Part shown: positions 37,101-49,750 of the stretch, piece by piece
Position numbering within the stretch: the stretch's first letter is position 1
Layout: every line of letters starts with the position of its first letter
Source of the DNA: Nectonema munidae
Lineage: Eukaryota > Nematomorpha > Nectonematoida > Nectonematidae
Length of the DNA stretch: 64,000 nt
Direction: 5' to 3'
Assembly (NCBI GenBank): GCA_030549495.1
Contig: JAUIRK010000855.1
Span: 2,351,501 to 2,415,500 of the forward strand
Translations under genes and position numbers: made by a program
The notes under the pieces: model-generated
Database searches by the model: none
What the model saw: the letters and a program-made list of their open reading frames with translations, nothing else
What the model was told of the DNA's origin: nothing

Positions 37101-40100
37101 ACGACCTTTCATACCTCTTAAAGATATAATATATATCTTTCATATATATATATATATATAGAAAACCCTTTCACATTTGATTAAAACCTGCATTGAAATG
37201 CTCAAAAATACAGGATTGAGAACACTTTTTTATCTTCTAACAATTATAACTAATTAAAAATTAAACCACTAAAATATTAATTAATTTTTTTCACGAATAA
37301 TCATTCAGCTAAGTATATTTTCACGGGATTTTTAAGTCAGAACGAAACTATGGAGGTCTTGAAGTCTGCAGAACTAAAATCATATCACTTAAAATCAACT
37401 TATAGTAGAAATAAATTAGAATTGAAAAATTATAGAAAAGAGAGGACTTTGAAAATTATTTTATCCAAACATTTTCGATACGAATGTCTTTGACAAGTAT
37501 ACAAAAATTATAAACAGGAATCTTTTTCCATTTTGATTATTTATTTTTCATTTGAATATTTTTTAAATTATATTAAGATTGACATTTATAATTTTTAATA
37601 TCTTCCAGGTATATAAGAGACACATTCGTCAAACATCTTAGTATTAAATTTAAAGAGTCTACCTTGGTCAATGTATAGAGAGGTTGGAAAGTTGTTATTT
37701 CTGTTCACATTTAGATTTGAGTCATTGTTGAAGTTGATTGGATACGAATTGGACAGGGATCCATTGTTTACGGCAATGTGATTGGTCATTGTGCATTTGT
37801 TGCTATTTGTATTCTTTTCACTGCCAGAATCGCCACTTTTCTCATCGTGAGGACTGAAAATTTTTTTTATAATCAAGCAATCAATCGTAATGAATAGAGG
37901 AAAAGAAGAAGTAGAATACTTACTTGTATACGCGAAACTTTTTCCTCAAATTTCTGGGGGAAAACAGAATTTTTTTATCATCTAAAAAAGAAAGTATTTT
38001 TTGAAGGTTGCAGAACAAAATTTCAAAGAATAAGACACGTGGTCAAGAAGGTAGCTCTTCGAACATATGTAATCTCAAAAACGAAGGAGCACAAGAGAGC
38101 GGGTGGGGCAAATGTTCCTATGTTGTATACTTTTTAATGTTTAATGCACAAAATTTCCAGATTCGTAAGTTATCTAAGATTGATATAATCATCGTAAATA
38201 ATAGTACGTAACATATTCGTAAATTGGAAAATATATATTGTACACACTCAAAAATGTTTCGGAGCTTTAAGAAAACTTCACATTTTATTTTCACATATAT
38301 TTTTGTTTATAACGTAAACTATTTTTTCCTTGAAATGTTAATAATGCATGTGTTTCGAAAGATTACGAGATAACACTTTAAATTGTCCAATTTATGAAAA
38401 AAGCTTGAACTCTTCAAAGTAAAAATAGTGGTATTCAAAAATACTTTTCCAAAGATATTTGCATTTTATTTCTTATATCTCAAAAAAAATTCAACTCAAA
38501 TCATCAAAAAAAAAATCATCATCATCACAACAAACAATTATCAAATATATGCAAACGAGGTAAAATCCATGAAAATAAACTTTTTTATTTTTTTTAAAAA
38601 AAAAAGAAAAAAATACAAATTTATGTTAGAGATTTTTTGCAGACAAATTCTTTTCCCAAATTTTCTTTTAACATCTGCACTGATGTTGATGTTAGAAAGA
38701 GTTTTATCCTTTTTTTTCTTATCTGAAATGCAGCTTTGTTGAAACATAGCCTGTTGTTAAAAATGTTTGAAACACTTTTCTGAAAGTTTGTAAAAATTAA
38801 AACTTTAATTTTTTTCAAAATCTTTTTCTTAAAAAATGAGATTAACATATAATTCCATTTTTACCTAAATTTTTCAGATTAATAATAATTACAATTAGTT
38901 TATCAATTTACACATAAATCAATTCAATCTTTTACAAATGAGAGGAAAAGGGAACATAGGATGTGATCGTAATCTTTTTTAGATAACCTTTGTATATATA
39001 TTATATAGTATCTTTATAAAGAGAATGTATACTTTACACATCAATATTATTTGTCTTTAAAATCTATGTGAGTAAAATCCTTTTAAAGGTTTCTATAAAT
39101 TATTATTATTTATTTGCATAAATTACTTATTATTACTAATTAAAACATAATTACTCACATTTTCTAATTAGATTAATTAAGTTGTTTTTCAGGTTAGTAA
39201 AGGATGATTTTACCAACTTTATTATAGTTAAGGCTGAAAATTATGCTATTTTCTCTTCAATGTTGCAGGATACAGAGAAGCCTTCATTTAAAGTGTACAA
39301 AGGGACATTAGATGGTGTTAAGTGTAAAGCTGTATATTTCAATGAGTTTTTAACTTATATTTTCTATGTTGTTTTTTTTAGAGTTATCCCCTTTTAATAA
39401 AACCTTAGAAACTTTAATTTTAGACAAAGAATACTATGAATATTGTTCATTTAATTAATTAATGTATTTCACAACTTTTTAAATAAAATTTTTAAAATTT
39501 ATTTAATTTTATTCCTCTTTTTTATCCTGGTTTTCTTCCTCTGAAGAATTCAAAGGTTTTTACGGTTAGGTAGTGCTCTCACGACTCGATTCCAACTTTG
39601 TTAGAAAATGAAGCCAACACTAGATATTAGAATTGTTTCCTACTTTGGGAGCGTTCGAGTTAGGATTGTATCTTTCACCCAGCTATATTAATATATTTGA
39701 AACATAAATACTTGTGAAATAATATATCTCAAGGAATAGTTATGCAGTAACGAGGGCTGGTATTAGACTTTTAGTGGAATAGAAAGTCCAGGTAGACTCA
39801 GCATTCCTGGCGGGAGCACGATATCGGAAAGAATGGGTGCGAACGTCACAAACAATGCTTAACTTAACTTAACTTCATTTGTAGTATACCTTTACTTGAT
39901 CCATTATATTTGATTAAAAATGAGTTAAAGCTATACTAGCATTTTCTAATTATCTTAATTGGTTATTTTTTCACTTAAGTTTAATTGGAAATACTTACTT
40001 TTTTATAATTAAAAAACTATGAAAAATACTTGGACTTAACTTTTTACTAATTTTACTGGTAGATTACACACTTTCAAAAGGGAAGATTTGGACAAGAGCT

Positions 40101-43100
40101 TTTACTCTAATCTAATCTAATCATTTCTAATTATCTAATTCTTTATCTAATTTTTTTGTATCAGTGATGACACACCTTTTATGATACAATTTAGCAGAAA
40201 TGTGGCTTCTGATCCTCAATAACTTACTATTTTTTTTATAATTTTCCCGTTTTAAACATGTCAAAATCTTAATCAGTAAATGTTATTTATTTTCTTTTTT
40301 ACTACGTGAAGAATTTAAATAAACTATACTTACTTATGACATCAATCAAATATTCAGAGTGTAATAAGAGAAATCGCAATCTTAATGCTTGATTTTAGAC
40401 AATTATAGGGTAAAAGGTGTTTTAGATTATTATTTTATCTATCTTTTATGAAGAAAAGGAGAAGAAAAATAGGATCTTACTATTCCACATCACGCTCTTC
40501 CGAATCAAGCAGGACGCAATCATGACGAAGATGATTCCTCCGAGTATTGAGAGTGTTGTTATGAGGATTAGTTGGGTTTTTGCCTTTTTTGCTTCTAAAA
40601 GAAAGTGATAGCAGAGAAAAACATAAAACATCTAAATCTTTTATCTTTAGTGGTCTGGCAAGACCACGAGAGATAGGACATGTGTCGTTTGCCAGACTAC
40701 TATATGCAACTAATTGGACATATTGATGAAATTTTAAAATACTCCTTCCAGTTAAAATATTTTAATAATGAATTATAATTTGAGGGATTGAAATTTTTTC
40801 TTTTTATTGATTTCTGCATCAAAAAAAAGAAGTTGATCATAAGTTGCATGTAATAAATTCTAAACTGAGTACATAAAATTATTTTTTTATAGTTTTAACA
40901 AAATTACAACAACAAAAATAAATTTTTCAAAATGGTATTAAGTTATTGATGATGACAAAGTCTTTTAAAACACTTATTTCGACTTCTCCAACATCGATTT
41001 AATGCCCGACACAGAGAAATAAATCGATATACAATTCCATATATTACCACAAGAAAATTTAAACCCTTACAAATTTAATTTTAGAAAAATTAGAAACAAA
41101 GAAGATAAATAATGGTATAAATGGGGGAGCATAGTGCTTAAAAGTATGAGGGGTTGTTTCACATCTTTGTTCTTAAAAATTCTGAGAGCTTGCCTCTTTG
41201 TTCCAACTTCTTGAGGTTTTAGTTATTTTTCAGTGTTCACTTATAACGGCCTTCCTCTTTTATTTGATTTGCCAGAAGCTTCATATGCCAGTTAAATCTT
41301 CATTCTTAAAGCACTTATCAAATTTTGAGGTGATGCGAATCTTATAAGCTAAGCTTTTCTTCATGAGAAAGTTTTCAGCATTAGAAGAGGACTTTTTAGG
41401 ATATATTTGAGGATATTCTAATGGTTTTTTAAAGTTTACATTTTACAGGAGAATTTAATGAAGTAAGAATATATAAATAAAAATAAAATTTTATCTAAAG
41501 ATGATGAAAACCTATTGCTCAGAATTATTGAGGATTTGTTTGAGCTATAAATAGAAGAATCGGTGATTAATCCTTTTTCTTGTGATATGAAATCTGCAGA
41601 GGAAAATTTTTAGAAAAAATTTATTGAATATAAATGCAATTAACAATTCCCATTAAAGTTTGAAAAGGGTGGGAAAGATTTTTTGCATAATTTTACGTCA
41701 TAATGGCCAATTTTTTATCTTTCAAGATTCTCAGGCGGTGATTTAGACAAAAAGGCTGGGAAACTGTGATCTAGGTAACCAATTTACTTGAGAAAAACCT
41801 TCTTAAATAGGATTTTTTACAAAACGATTTCTGAAATTTTTAAGAGTGGAATCTTTGCTTTCTTTTTGAAAAATCAGGTAAAATTCTAGAGTTGATGAGC
41901 ATCTTTCCATGAAGGATATTATAAATGGTAATCATGTCTCTCCTTTTGAAACGATAGGGTAAAGAAGGAAGATTTAATTTCATGAGTCTTTTCTTGTAGC
42001 TTAGAGATATCTGTTGGTATATTTTTATTATTTATCCCATCCCACCACCCCACAAGTTAATGGCTTCTTTTTTATCTTTTGATATTTAATTCGCATACCG
42101 ATTGATTAAAAACGAAAAACTAATTAATTTTATCCAATATTTTCCTTTCTCTATTTTTAAAGAACACTTTATCCTGCTCTCTCTAAATTTTCACCACGTT
42201 TGAAGTAACGAATGAATTAGAATGATTTTAAAATACTCTCTTACACAGAATAAGATTTAAATCGCGAATTTGAGATATTGGATTGAGAAAAAAGGACATT
42301 TAAATTTATTACTTTTGATAAACTCCGGCGTATAAATGACAACTTCAATGGAAGGAGATTCCGTCACGAAGTTTCCTTTTCCGATTGAATTTGAGGCAAG
42401 ACATATGTAGATGCCGGTGTGCGTTTCGTTGTGAAGGGAGTCGATGAAGAGGACAGCGGAATTTGAGACCGTGATTTCGTGACTCGAATTTCGGAAGAGC
42501 CATTTGTAAGCTGGAGTGGGATTTGAAGTTGCTTTGCAAATGAGGGAAAAATTTGCTCCCTCTATCAAGGAATACTTCAGTGCACTGAATTCCTGCATCT
42601 TTGGCTTATCTAAAGAATTCAGTCAATCAGCTTTAAGTGTTTATCTTTTTATTACAAAATGCTCAATATGGGAGCTCAAAATGAGCTTCTTACGTTCTGC
42701 TCTCTTTTTTATAAAGGTAACGGTATCGTGGGTGTGTTTTCATTGACAAGGCACTGATGTACCACGGCTTATGTCAAACTATGAACCAATTGATATCGAT
42801 GAGGAATCGAACCCAGAGGCTTCTGTGCTGAGTCCACCATCTCAACCAACCTGTCATGGCACCCACCTTTTTTTATATTAAAATCGATTTTGTTTGCTTC
42901 GATAGTAAATAATTTTTTCTTTTTTTTTGTTATCATGTTAGTTTTAAATTTGGATAAAAAGACTTCTCTCTTTTTTTTTTTATAAATTAACTATCATGCG
43001 ACTTTTTCCAAAAATAACCTAACCGATGCGAATGTCGGAATAATTTTTTTTAGAAGATTCGGATATAATCATTTATCTTCTAAGCTTTTATACCAAAAAA

Positions 43101-46100
43101 CCAAGTTTTATACCACTTAAAAATCTAGAGAGATATTTAGATAACGAAATGTCACCATAAAAACCAATATTTATCATAAAAATGTTTGATGTAGTAAAAA
43201 ATTGAAAAATTTCAAAAAAACTTGCAGTATATAGAAAAAAAGAAAAATGTTTGGAAATTGCGGATTTACGGATGTTATTGAAGATGTTGAAACGTAAATG
43301 ATTCGCGGATTAGGATGCTAAGAGGATGTAAATTTTTTTGCGTATAATGCCCATCTGTGGATGCGTAGCGGATAATTCGCTACATCTCAACAAAAATCTG
43401 GGATGCCTGTTGGATTCAGGATTCCTATTCACTTGATGTGTTAGCGTTCCTGTTTCCCTAACTCATTGATTTTCGGAATCTCTACTCCCTCAACCAATAG
43501 GGGACTGAATCCTGATAAATTACGCGGTCTAATAAGTAGTCAATGGAATAAAATTAAGTAAAAAGAAGCTGAAAAAATAAAAGAACAGTAGTAGCTACAT
43601 ATAGTAGGTACATACATACTTAAAATTGTTGATCAAGCCATTAATATGTAAGCAATTTTTTTTTATTACAAAATTATCCTTGGAAAATAAAACTGCAACA
43701 TCATCAACATACATCAAAGTTCTAGCATTTGGTATTGCGTTGGGAATATCATTGATTTGTAGATGCTAAAGAGTTGATGAACTTTTGAGTACACTTGTTA
43801 AGACTTTCTTTTTAATTGAAAAAGAGCTATTAAACAAGACTTGCTATGCTATCTCCCCTTGAAATTGGATTCAAAGAACTTTATAGTTCCAACAGGGAAT
43901 CCATATGTTTTAAGTATAGAAAAGTGATTGACTTTGAGAAATAAAACCAAATCCTTCACTCACGTCATGTAGCAAGGAGCAAACAACTTTTTGATTCTCT
44001 AAAAAATCAATGAAGCTATTGATGAAGTAGTTGCAAGCAAGCAAGATTTTGGTAGAAGCGTGCTTTCTGAAACCACTTTGAAAGTATTTATCATTTAATG
44101 TGAAATAAATATTTGTTTGATATTTTATAAATTTTATAAATGAACTTCAAAATTGCTATGGGTCTGTAGACTTCTTATCATCTTTGTCTTACGCATTGCT
44201 AGTATTTTGCTTTCCTTTAAAATTGTAGAGTGAGAATTCAAAAAACCTTCACTAGGATTATTTTCCAAGCTTTTATATGACAGGAGAACATCATTCAAGA
44301 ATACTTGTGTCATGGAAAGGGAGGAATGTTTCTGTTCAAGAGCATTCAACTCATAGCTTCTTGCTCTTTGAAAAGAAACAAATGTCATAATGATCCATGA
44401 ACAATTCAGGTTCCATTGACCAAATAGAATGTTGTTTTGCGTAAACTTTTACAATGGAAGTAATTTACTTTCCAAGTAAATTTACTATATTGAATAGTTT
44501 TTTGGAGTAATGTTTCATCAAGTCTTGATATTTCCCACCTGTGATATATTGCATTTCTCTTTTTGATTAAGTTTGGAAGTCATCATTAGGCAAGCTTTCT
44601 TTTTATAGAAACTTTCAGAAGAATCAATATCTTTGATTGAAAGATTTTTAAGAACCACTTTTCCAATCATTAGATAGTTACTTTGTTGCTTAGATAATAT
44701 TAGATAAATAGTTGGATAAGTTAAAATAAGTATAGTAGTTTTTTTCTGTAACTTTTTTTTCCAATTTAGTCAAACTCCAAATTTAGCTTTATACTTAAAA
44801 ACGCGCATTATCCCATTTTATATCAATATGATCTGATGTAACTTTTTTGATTTCTTTTATAACGCATTAATGTCCAAAAATATTTTACACGAAATCAATA
44901 AAAAAGAGTCAAAAATTTTTCTTTACACAAAATGAAATTCCGTAAATGAGTATAAAAATAGAAAGTATAACAATTCAATCTTTTACAAATACTAGTATGT
45001 ATATTTATTTAAAATTTCAAAAAATTCAAAATTTTAATGTGTAAATAAAAATGTCCTTTTTTTGTGAAAAAATCAGAAAGTGTTTTTATTGGTTATTTTT
45101 TTCCGCCAAAAGTCAAAAAATTGACAAGATAAAATAAAAAAGAATTTTTTTTCGTCGAAAAATAAATTCCACTTTTCATCAAGGTTACAGAGAGAGAGAA
45201 GGGGGTATCCAAAAATCGATTTATTTTATTAACTCCAAATAATCTTACGCAAGTACTTCCTACTTTGTCTAAAGAAGCAGCACGACGTATGCCCACAAAA
45301 ATTAAACTATTTTTCAAATGATTTAAAATATTTTAAAAATAAATTTCTGATGCCAAAAATCGGACTTTGATCGCTAAATATGTTCCGATACTCACTTCAA
45401 ACCCCTTAAAGTCTGCAACTTCACAAACTCCAACAAAACTTTCAAAACTTTCAAAAAGGCAACAACAAATAGAACTAAGAAGTAAAAGCATACGAAGCAA
45501 ATTTAATGTGACGCGAGTAGATTGGATGATCTTTTTCTTTGGATAAACCTCTTGCTCCGTATTGCACGAAATTTCTTCGCCATCATCTTCGGGAGTGAGG
45601 AATTGCAGACTTGCTTGAATGATGGAGTACCTTGACAAGCGTGCCCTCTTTTCCATTGCATTGCTCTCGTAAACACTCTCAAAAGATTCTTTCTTGGAGG
45701 AATGAGAGTTTGGGCCTAGAAGAACCAACTTATTTCTTAGAGCGGAGTGCCACTTTAAAGAGCCAGTGGGTTGGCCCTTTTTTGAAAGACAGGACAGATT
45801 TTGGAATACGCAAGCTTTGCAATCTTCCAAACTGATGTTGATTGACGCACCATCACTCAAAACTTCTCTCCCATACTTTATCTTGGGAACACTATTTCTA
45901 ACTGAAATGCATCATATTAACTTTGTTCCAAATAAAAAACGGCAATCAGAAAATTTGTCGAAATAAATCAGCGAATGACAACTCGCTAAAAGATATTTTT
46001 GTAGTTAAACTTTACTTATACTCACTAAAACTAAAGAAAGTTTTTTTTATTTTTTTTTTACAAAAAAAACACTTACTCGACGAAATAGGCATTCACCAAA

Positions 46101-47540
46101 ACGTTTGCTAGAACATATGTGCTTCCATGAAAAGTTTGGTCACGAAGGGTAGGACAACTTTGTTTATATGTCCCTAATTTTCGTATAAAATAATCTAAAA
46201 TGTTCAGCATAGCGTTATAATTTGTCTATGTACAGAAATAGGTCGCTTTGTTCAATTTCATTTTATTTTAGATGCCTTTCAACTTGAAGAACACTTAAGC
46301 TCTAATATGCGTTATATGACATTTATACTTACATAAAATTAAAGTACATCCTAAAACAATATTATTATTAGTATTATTATTATTATTTACTTTCACTTTC
46401 AAATTTGATTTGTCTTCTATATCCTGCTTTTCTTCCTCTGAAGAATTCAAAGATTTTTACGGCTAGGAAGTGCTTTAGGCGAGCCGCTTCTAATCTAGTT
46501 AGTAATCAAGCTATCACTAGGCATCACGATTTTTTTCCACTTTGGTGGCGTTCATGTCAGGACTGTATCGTTCTCTCAGCTGTATTGGTTGTTATCTAGC
46601 TATCTTTACTCCTACAATTTCTATTCTGAAGGCTCTATCTCGAATTGCTAATTATATGCTCAACGGCCAGCTCTAGTTCTTCTTTCTGATACTATTAACA
46701 ATGTGTGAATCCTTGCTTTGAAAAAACTTTCATCAGTGTATAGTCCAAGAGACAACGAAAAAAATTTTAAAAAGAAGGAACTTTTCAAGGTCAGCATCAA
46801 AGGGCATTCACCCGCTTGAAGACACTAACGATGAGAAAATGATATTTGTATAAGCAGAACAAATTCAGAAGAGTTTGTTGTAAAAATTATACTAAAATAT
46901 TTAAATACTTTATCCTTATATTCTTTGTTTTGCTTTTAGTAAACTTATTTCATTACCTGGCTGCCATCTTCTAGCGTCTAATTTGGCCTTTGATTGATAC
47001 CGACCTTTAAAAGTCATTCTTGTGTTTTTCTCATATTTTGATTGCGCCTATCAATTAAATATATTGATCCACAAATAGTTTATCCCACCTGTGATCACTT
47101 TTTGTGAAACTTTTGAAAATAAGGATATTATTGCTGTTATCATTATAATATTAAAAATTAGTGACCAATTTTAGGATATATCTTACCAAGCATTGTAATT
47201 TTGATTTTCTTCGATGTGAGTCCATAAATAACACCTTCTTTTTCACGAAAGCCACAAAAGTACTGGCCTTCGTCTTTTTCCGTAGCATTAACGATCTCCA
47301 AGTCAAACACTTTTCGCATGTCGGAGTCACGTGATAAGCGCACATTTTGGAAGAAAGAGGTCAACTCCGTTGTTTTGTAATGGTAGGCGTTGATTGCCCA
47401 GAAGAAGTATTTCGTTACGTCAATCAAAGGAAGCGACGATTTTAATCGGCAGTTCAGACGAATCGTTTGATTGGGCAGGAAGAATGTGTCTCGGGGTGTT
47501 TCTTTGAATTCTGGAATCACAACTTTTGAAGTGTAAAAGT
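34136..47540 (-). CDS. Immunoglobulin-superfamily single-pass membrane receptor, 3' eight exons
   Basis: Exons in transcript order: 47,187-47,540 (Ig1), 45,494-45,901 (Ig2), 42,313-42,609 (Ig3), 40,481-40,594 (transmembrane), 37,924-37,981, 37,663-37,853, 35,803 or 35,839-35,918, and 34,136-34,327 with the stop. All borders are GT/AG and phases agree throughout; the Ig and membrane exons are all phase 1-1, as is typical of Ig genes. Ig1 has LNCRL..FFWAI..DEGQYFC, Ig2 CVFQNLSC..LKWHS..DDGEEISC, Ig3 SLICKATSNPTPAYKW..GIYIC. The membrane helix is LILITTLSILGGIIFVMIASC, followed by basic LRKKFRVY, an Asn-rich tail and a PTPPPKAF proline motif. About 577 residues are in view; the start and signal peptide are missing. 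Likely cell adhesion or guidance, perhaps near sidestep/nephrin-type proteins, but I cannot fix the family. Confidence 0.88.
34328..35802. other. Receptor intron, AT-rich
   Basis: No gene. A GC-richer repeat-like patch occurs at about 35,264-35,335 ('gagataccaacgatgggtc'). Confidence 0.35.
35919..37662. other. Receptor intron, AT-rich with microsatellites
   Basis: (ATT)n lies at about 36,932-36,947 and (TA)n at about 37,143-37,160. A G/A-rich patch near 36,058-36,105 may be a repeat remnant. No coding was seen. Confidence 0.4.
37982..39516. other. Receptor intron, unrecognised
   Basis: AT-rich. Plus-strand ORFs at 38,428-38,742 and 39,182-39,397 lack motifs and supporting splice structure. 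Confidence 0.4.
39517..39690 (+). repeat. Interspersed repeat R2, copy 2
   Basis: TATCCTGGTTTTCTTCCTC, GAATTCAAAGGTTTTTACGG, AGTGCTCT and GAGTTAGGATTGTATCTTTC occur in the same order as at 10.5 kb (inverted) and 46.4 kb. The GC-richer stretch 39,735-39,840 downstream may belong to the same element. Confidence 0.6.
41130..41780 (+). mobile_element. hAT transposase fossil
   Basis: At about 41,530-41,700 a broken reading contains EESVINPFSCDMKSAEENF, KKFIEYKCN and FEKGGKDFLHNF. The NPF plus acidic/hydrophobic spacing matches the region before the C-terminal dimerisation domain of ZBED5/FAM200-type hAT transposases. The 3' end 'ggctgggaaactgtgatct' reads CACAGTTTCCCAGCC in reverse, a hAT-like terminus. 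The 5' limit is uncertain. It lies in the intron between Ig3 and the membrane exon. Confidence 0.5.
42748..42868 (-). repeat. tRNA-derived SINE of a second family
   Basis: The minus strand reads GGTTGGTTGAGATGGTGG (A box/D arm), then GGGTTCGATTCCTC (B box), a CATCGATATCAATTGG body and further unrelated sequence. It differs in body from the SINEs at 30.6 and 32.8 kb. Confidence 0.6.
42870..43619. other. Receptor intron between Ig2 and Ig3 exons, unrecognised part
   Basis: AT-rich, with a GC-richer patch at 43,290-43,530 that matches nothing I know. No coding. Confidence 0.35.
43620..44390 (-). mobile_element. Decayed CR1/Jockey-like LINE reverse transcriptase
   Basis: The minus strand gives RT pieces: FRKHAST-like residues, KTYGFPVGTIKFFESNFKG, then DIPNAIPNARTLMYVDDVAVLF (altered catalytic box, VDD for ADD). 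The pieces fall in different frames with stops. They align in order with the better preserved RT at 56.3 kb (FRKHYSTEIL, YGFTDATIEFFKSYLENR, VLMYADDITVL). An old insertion, same strand as the receptor gene. Confidence 0.65.
44391..45493. other. Receptor intron, AT-rich
   Basis: No recognised element or coding. Confidence 0.4.
46415..46600 (+). repeat. Interspersed repeat R2, copy 3
   Basis: TATCCTGCTTTTCTTCCTC, GAATTCAAAGATTTTTACGG, AAGTGCTTTAG and ATGTCAGGACTGTATCGTT match the other two copies in order. An (ATT)n microsatellite at about 46,362-46,386 lies just before it. Confidence 0.6.
46970..47060 (+). repeat. Possible 3' UTR fragment of the CR1-like LINE
   Basis: GGCCTTTGATTGATACCGACC and TTTAAAAGTCA resemble the 3' region of the LINE at 57,848-57,875 (GGCCTTTGATACCAACC, TTCAAAAGTAA). 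The similarity is short and was judged by eye. Confidence 0.35.
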
Positions 47541-48970
47541 CTAAAATATTATTTATATATAATGAAATCAATACATTTCTTAGAACAACTTTTCCAAGAT
47601 GTTGAAACATTTTCTTCTGAATATAAAATATACTAAATCATTGGAAATAAGTGTCGGTCTAGAATATTACTCTTATTTCACAAGAAAAGCTTGCTCATTT
47701 CATCTCAGAGATCTTCAATACAACTCTTCTTTTAGAAAGTCCAACTAAACTTGATTGATATTTGCCCTTATGCTTAGAATTTTGGAGAACCATGGAGTGT
47801 CTCAAAATATGTCACTGGAAGAATTTTACCTCCGAAACATTATTTCTTTATTATTATAGATAACTTCTAAACTTGAAAAAATGGTTTCATTATGTCCAAA
47901 GCTCTTGCCTGCAGTAAAGTAGGCTTTTAGATAAGAAGCTTTAAGAAATTATTTTGAAACAGTCTCGCAAGAATGTAAATATCATTTGTATTTTTTACAG
48001 GATTTTGGATTCTCAATTGATGATGGTAAAGGTATCTTAAAAACAAACATATATTCTTTCTTTATTCGCTTCTCATTGGCTGTTTAACACTCGTTCAACG
48101 AAAAGACTGCTGGAGCGAATATCCATTAAACGAACGGTCCCGAAACGAAATGTCCGGTCATGGCATTGCAAAGTCAGAAGAAAATGTCCGGCTTCGAGCG
48201 CAAGTAGTTAAAGAATGTTAAAAATTTGAAGTAGTATTTAAACAGAATTGACATTCCAAATGATACCACATTTGCATAAAAATGTGATAGAGGTGGGCTT
48301 AATCATTATAAATACTATTATATGATTATTATCTAATTTGCAAATAAGCTTCCACGAAAATACAGAATTTCTATTTTCCTACTCAATTGTCCAAAGGTCA
48401 ATACTGGCAAAGGGTTTATTACTACGTCTCTTATATCACCATCGCCATCATCACAACAAAGATGATAAGAGGAAATTAAGTGTGCCTGAATTTTAAAAGG
48501 AAATAATTACAGCATATTTTTACATTCTCCATATACCAATTTCAAATTAATTATGCATGCAACAACTACAAAATCGCCATGCTTTCATCTTAGCGTCCAC
48601 GACCTAATTATTCTGGAAGGCACGCCTGCATTTTTCTTTAATTATGGCTGCCTTCTGGGGGTGGGTGGGGGCGGGGGTCACGCGATAAAGATAAAGAGTC
48701 GGAAGGCACGTGTTCAAAGAAGGGTCGAGCAAGTTATTTTGAAGGGAGTATTTCAAGTAGTAGAAGGATTATGATGTATAAAACTTGAGCTATTCTCGCA
48801 AACTCACCATGCTCGTATATACATATTAGATTGTGAGTGATGGGAATTTAACCAATCAAAAAATGAAATTTTATTTTTCCCGAGAGGTAGTTGAGACAAC
48901 TCATTTTTGGGAGTTACCAGAAACTACAAATTCACACTATTCTCCTTCTCTATATGTAGTATATAAAATA
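47541..48970. other. Region upstream of the Ig1 exon; MULE-like patch and a G-run
   Basis: At about 48,110-48,190 a GC-richer patch with 'cggtcccgaaacgaaatgt' and 'atgtccggcttcgagcg' resembles a terminal repeat of a MULE-type element; no partner was found. A strong G-run lies at 48,657-48,677 (separate entry). No additional Ig exon was seen on the minus strand. Confidence 0.3.
48657..48677 (+). other. G-quadruplex-type motif
   Basis: Five Gs, T, three Gs, T, five Gs, C, five Gs: four G-tracts with single-base loops. This fits a G-quadruplex pattern and stands out in AT-rich DNA. Confidence 0.75.
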
Positions 48971-49242
48971 TGGTATCCGGTCAACTGCCGACGGACAAGA
49001 GCCCGACGGACAACTGCCAGTTACGACAAGTGCCCGGTAGGAAAATGGCCGATAAGTATGTGATAATTGTATCGTTTTATGCAATATTTTACTACATATC
49101 AATCTATGAGAAAAAAAGCGATAAGTTGATAGTAATTTTTTTAAAGGCAAAATGAAAGTTAACAAAACTTGTTTTATTTGTGAAAGGGAAGGTAATTTAT
49201 CAATAAAACAAAATTGTGTTTATTAAAAAATAGGAAGAAAAG

Positions 49243-49560
49243 CTAATATTTTAAATTGTATGCTATTCCTCTGAAAAAATCTGTTACTTCTCGATTTCCA
49301 CAATCTTGCACAATGTTTGCAATTCTTTTTGTTGTATCTTGATATTTTTTCTTTTTAGGAGAAGTCTCATGCCCTGCCAGCAATCGGTTGATGATTGTGT
49401 CATTTAGAGCTTGTGCCGTCTTCAATACCTGAAGAAAACGCCAGATATTTGGATGGCTCGAGGTGATATTCGCCTATAAGTGCTTATGCCATCCTTCCAA
49501 GGAATTAATTGTTCGTGGTTAATCATTAATGTGTGTACCTTAAAAATATTGCCTTCAATT
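49243..49560 (-). pseudogene. MULE transposase C-terminal fragment
   Basis: The minus strand reads SHPNIWRFLQVLKTAQALND, LLAGHETSPKKKKYQDTTK and DCGNREVTDFFRGIAYNLKY then stop. This resembles the C-terminal region of MULE transposases after the conserved LEGWH motif. It faces away from the N-terminal piece at 49,751. Confidence 0.6.
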
Positions 49561-49750
49561 CAAATTTATGGCACATATGAAAAAACACCCATTAATAATG
49601 GCATTTGATACAGATTGGATACGTTTCACATTTGGTGGTATTCGTATATTTTTTTCATAATTTGTCTCTCTCTCTCTCTCTCTGTTTGTTTATTACAAGA
49701 GAATTTTTATATAATTTTATATAAGCGTATGTTTACTATTTTCTTAACGC

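Noticed and set aside
45632-45966. Plus-strand ORFs opposite the Ig2 exon
   Set aside because: They are shadows of a phase-supported exon on the minus strand.
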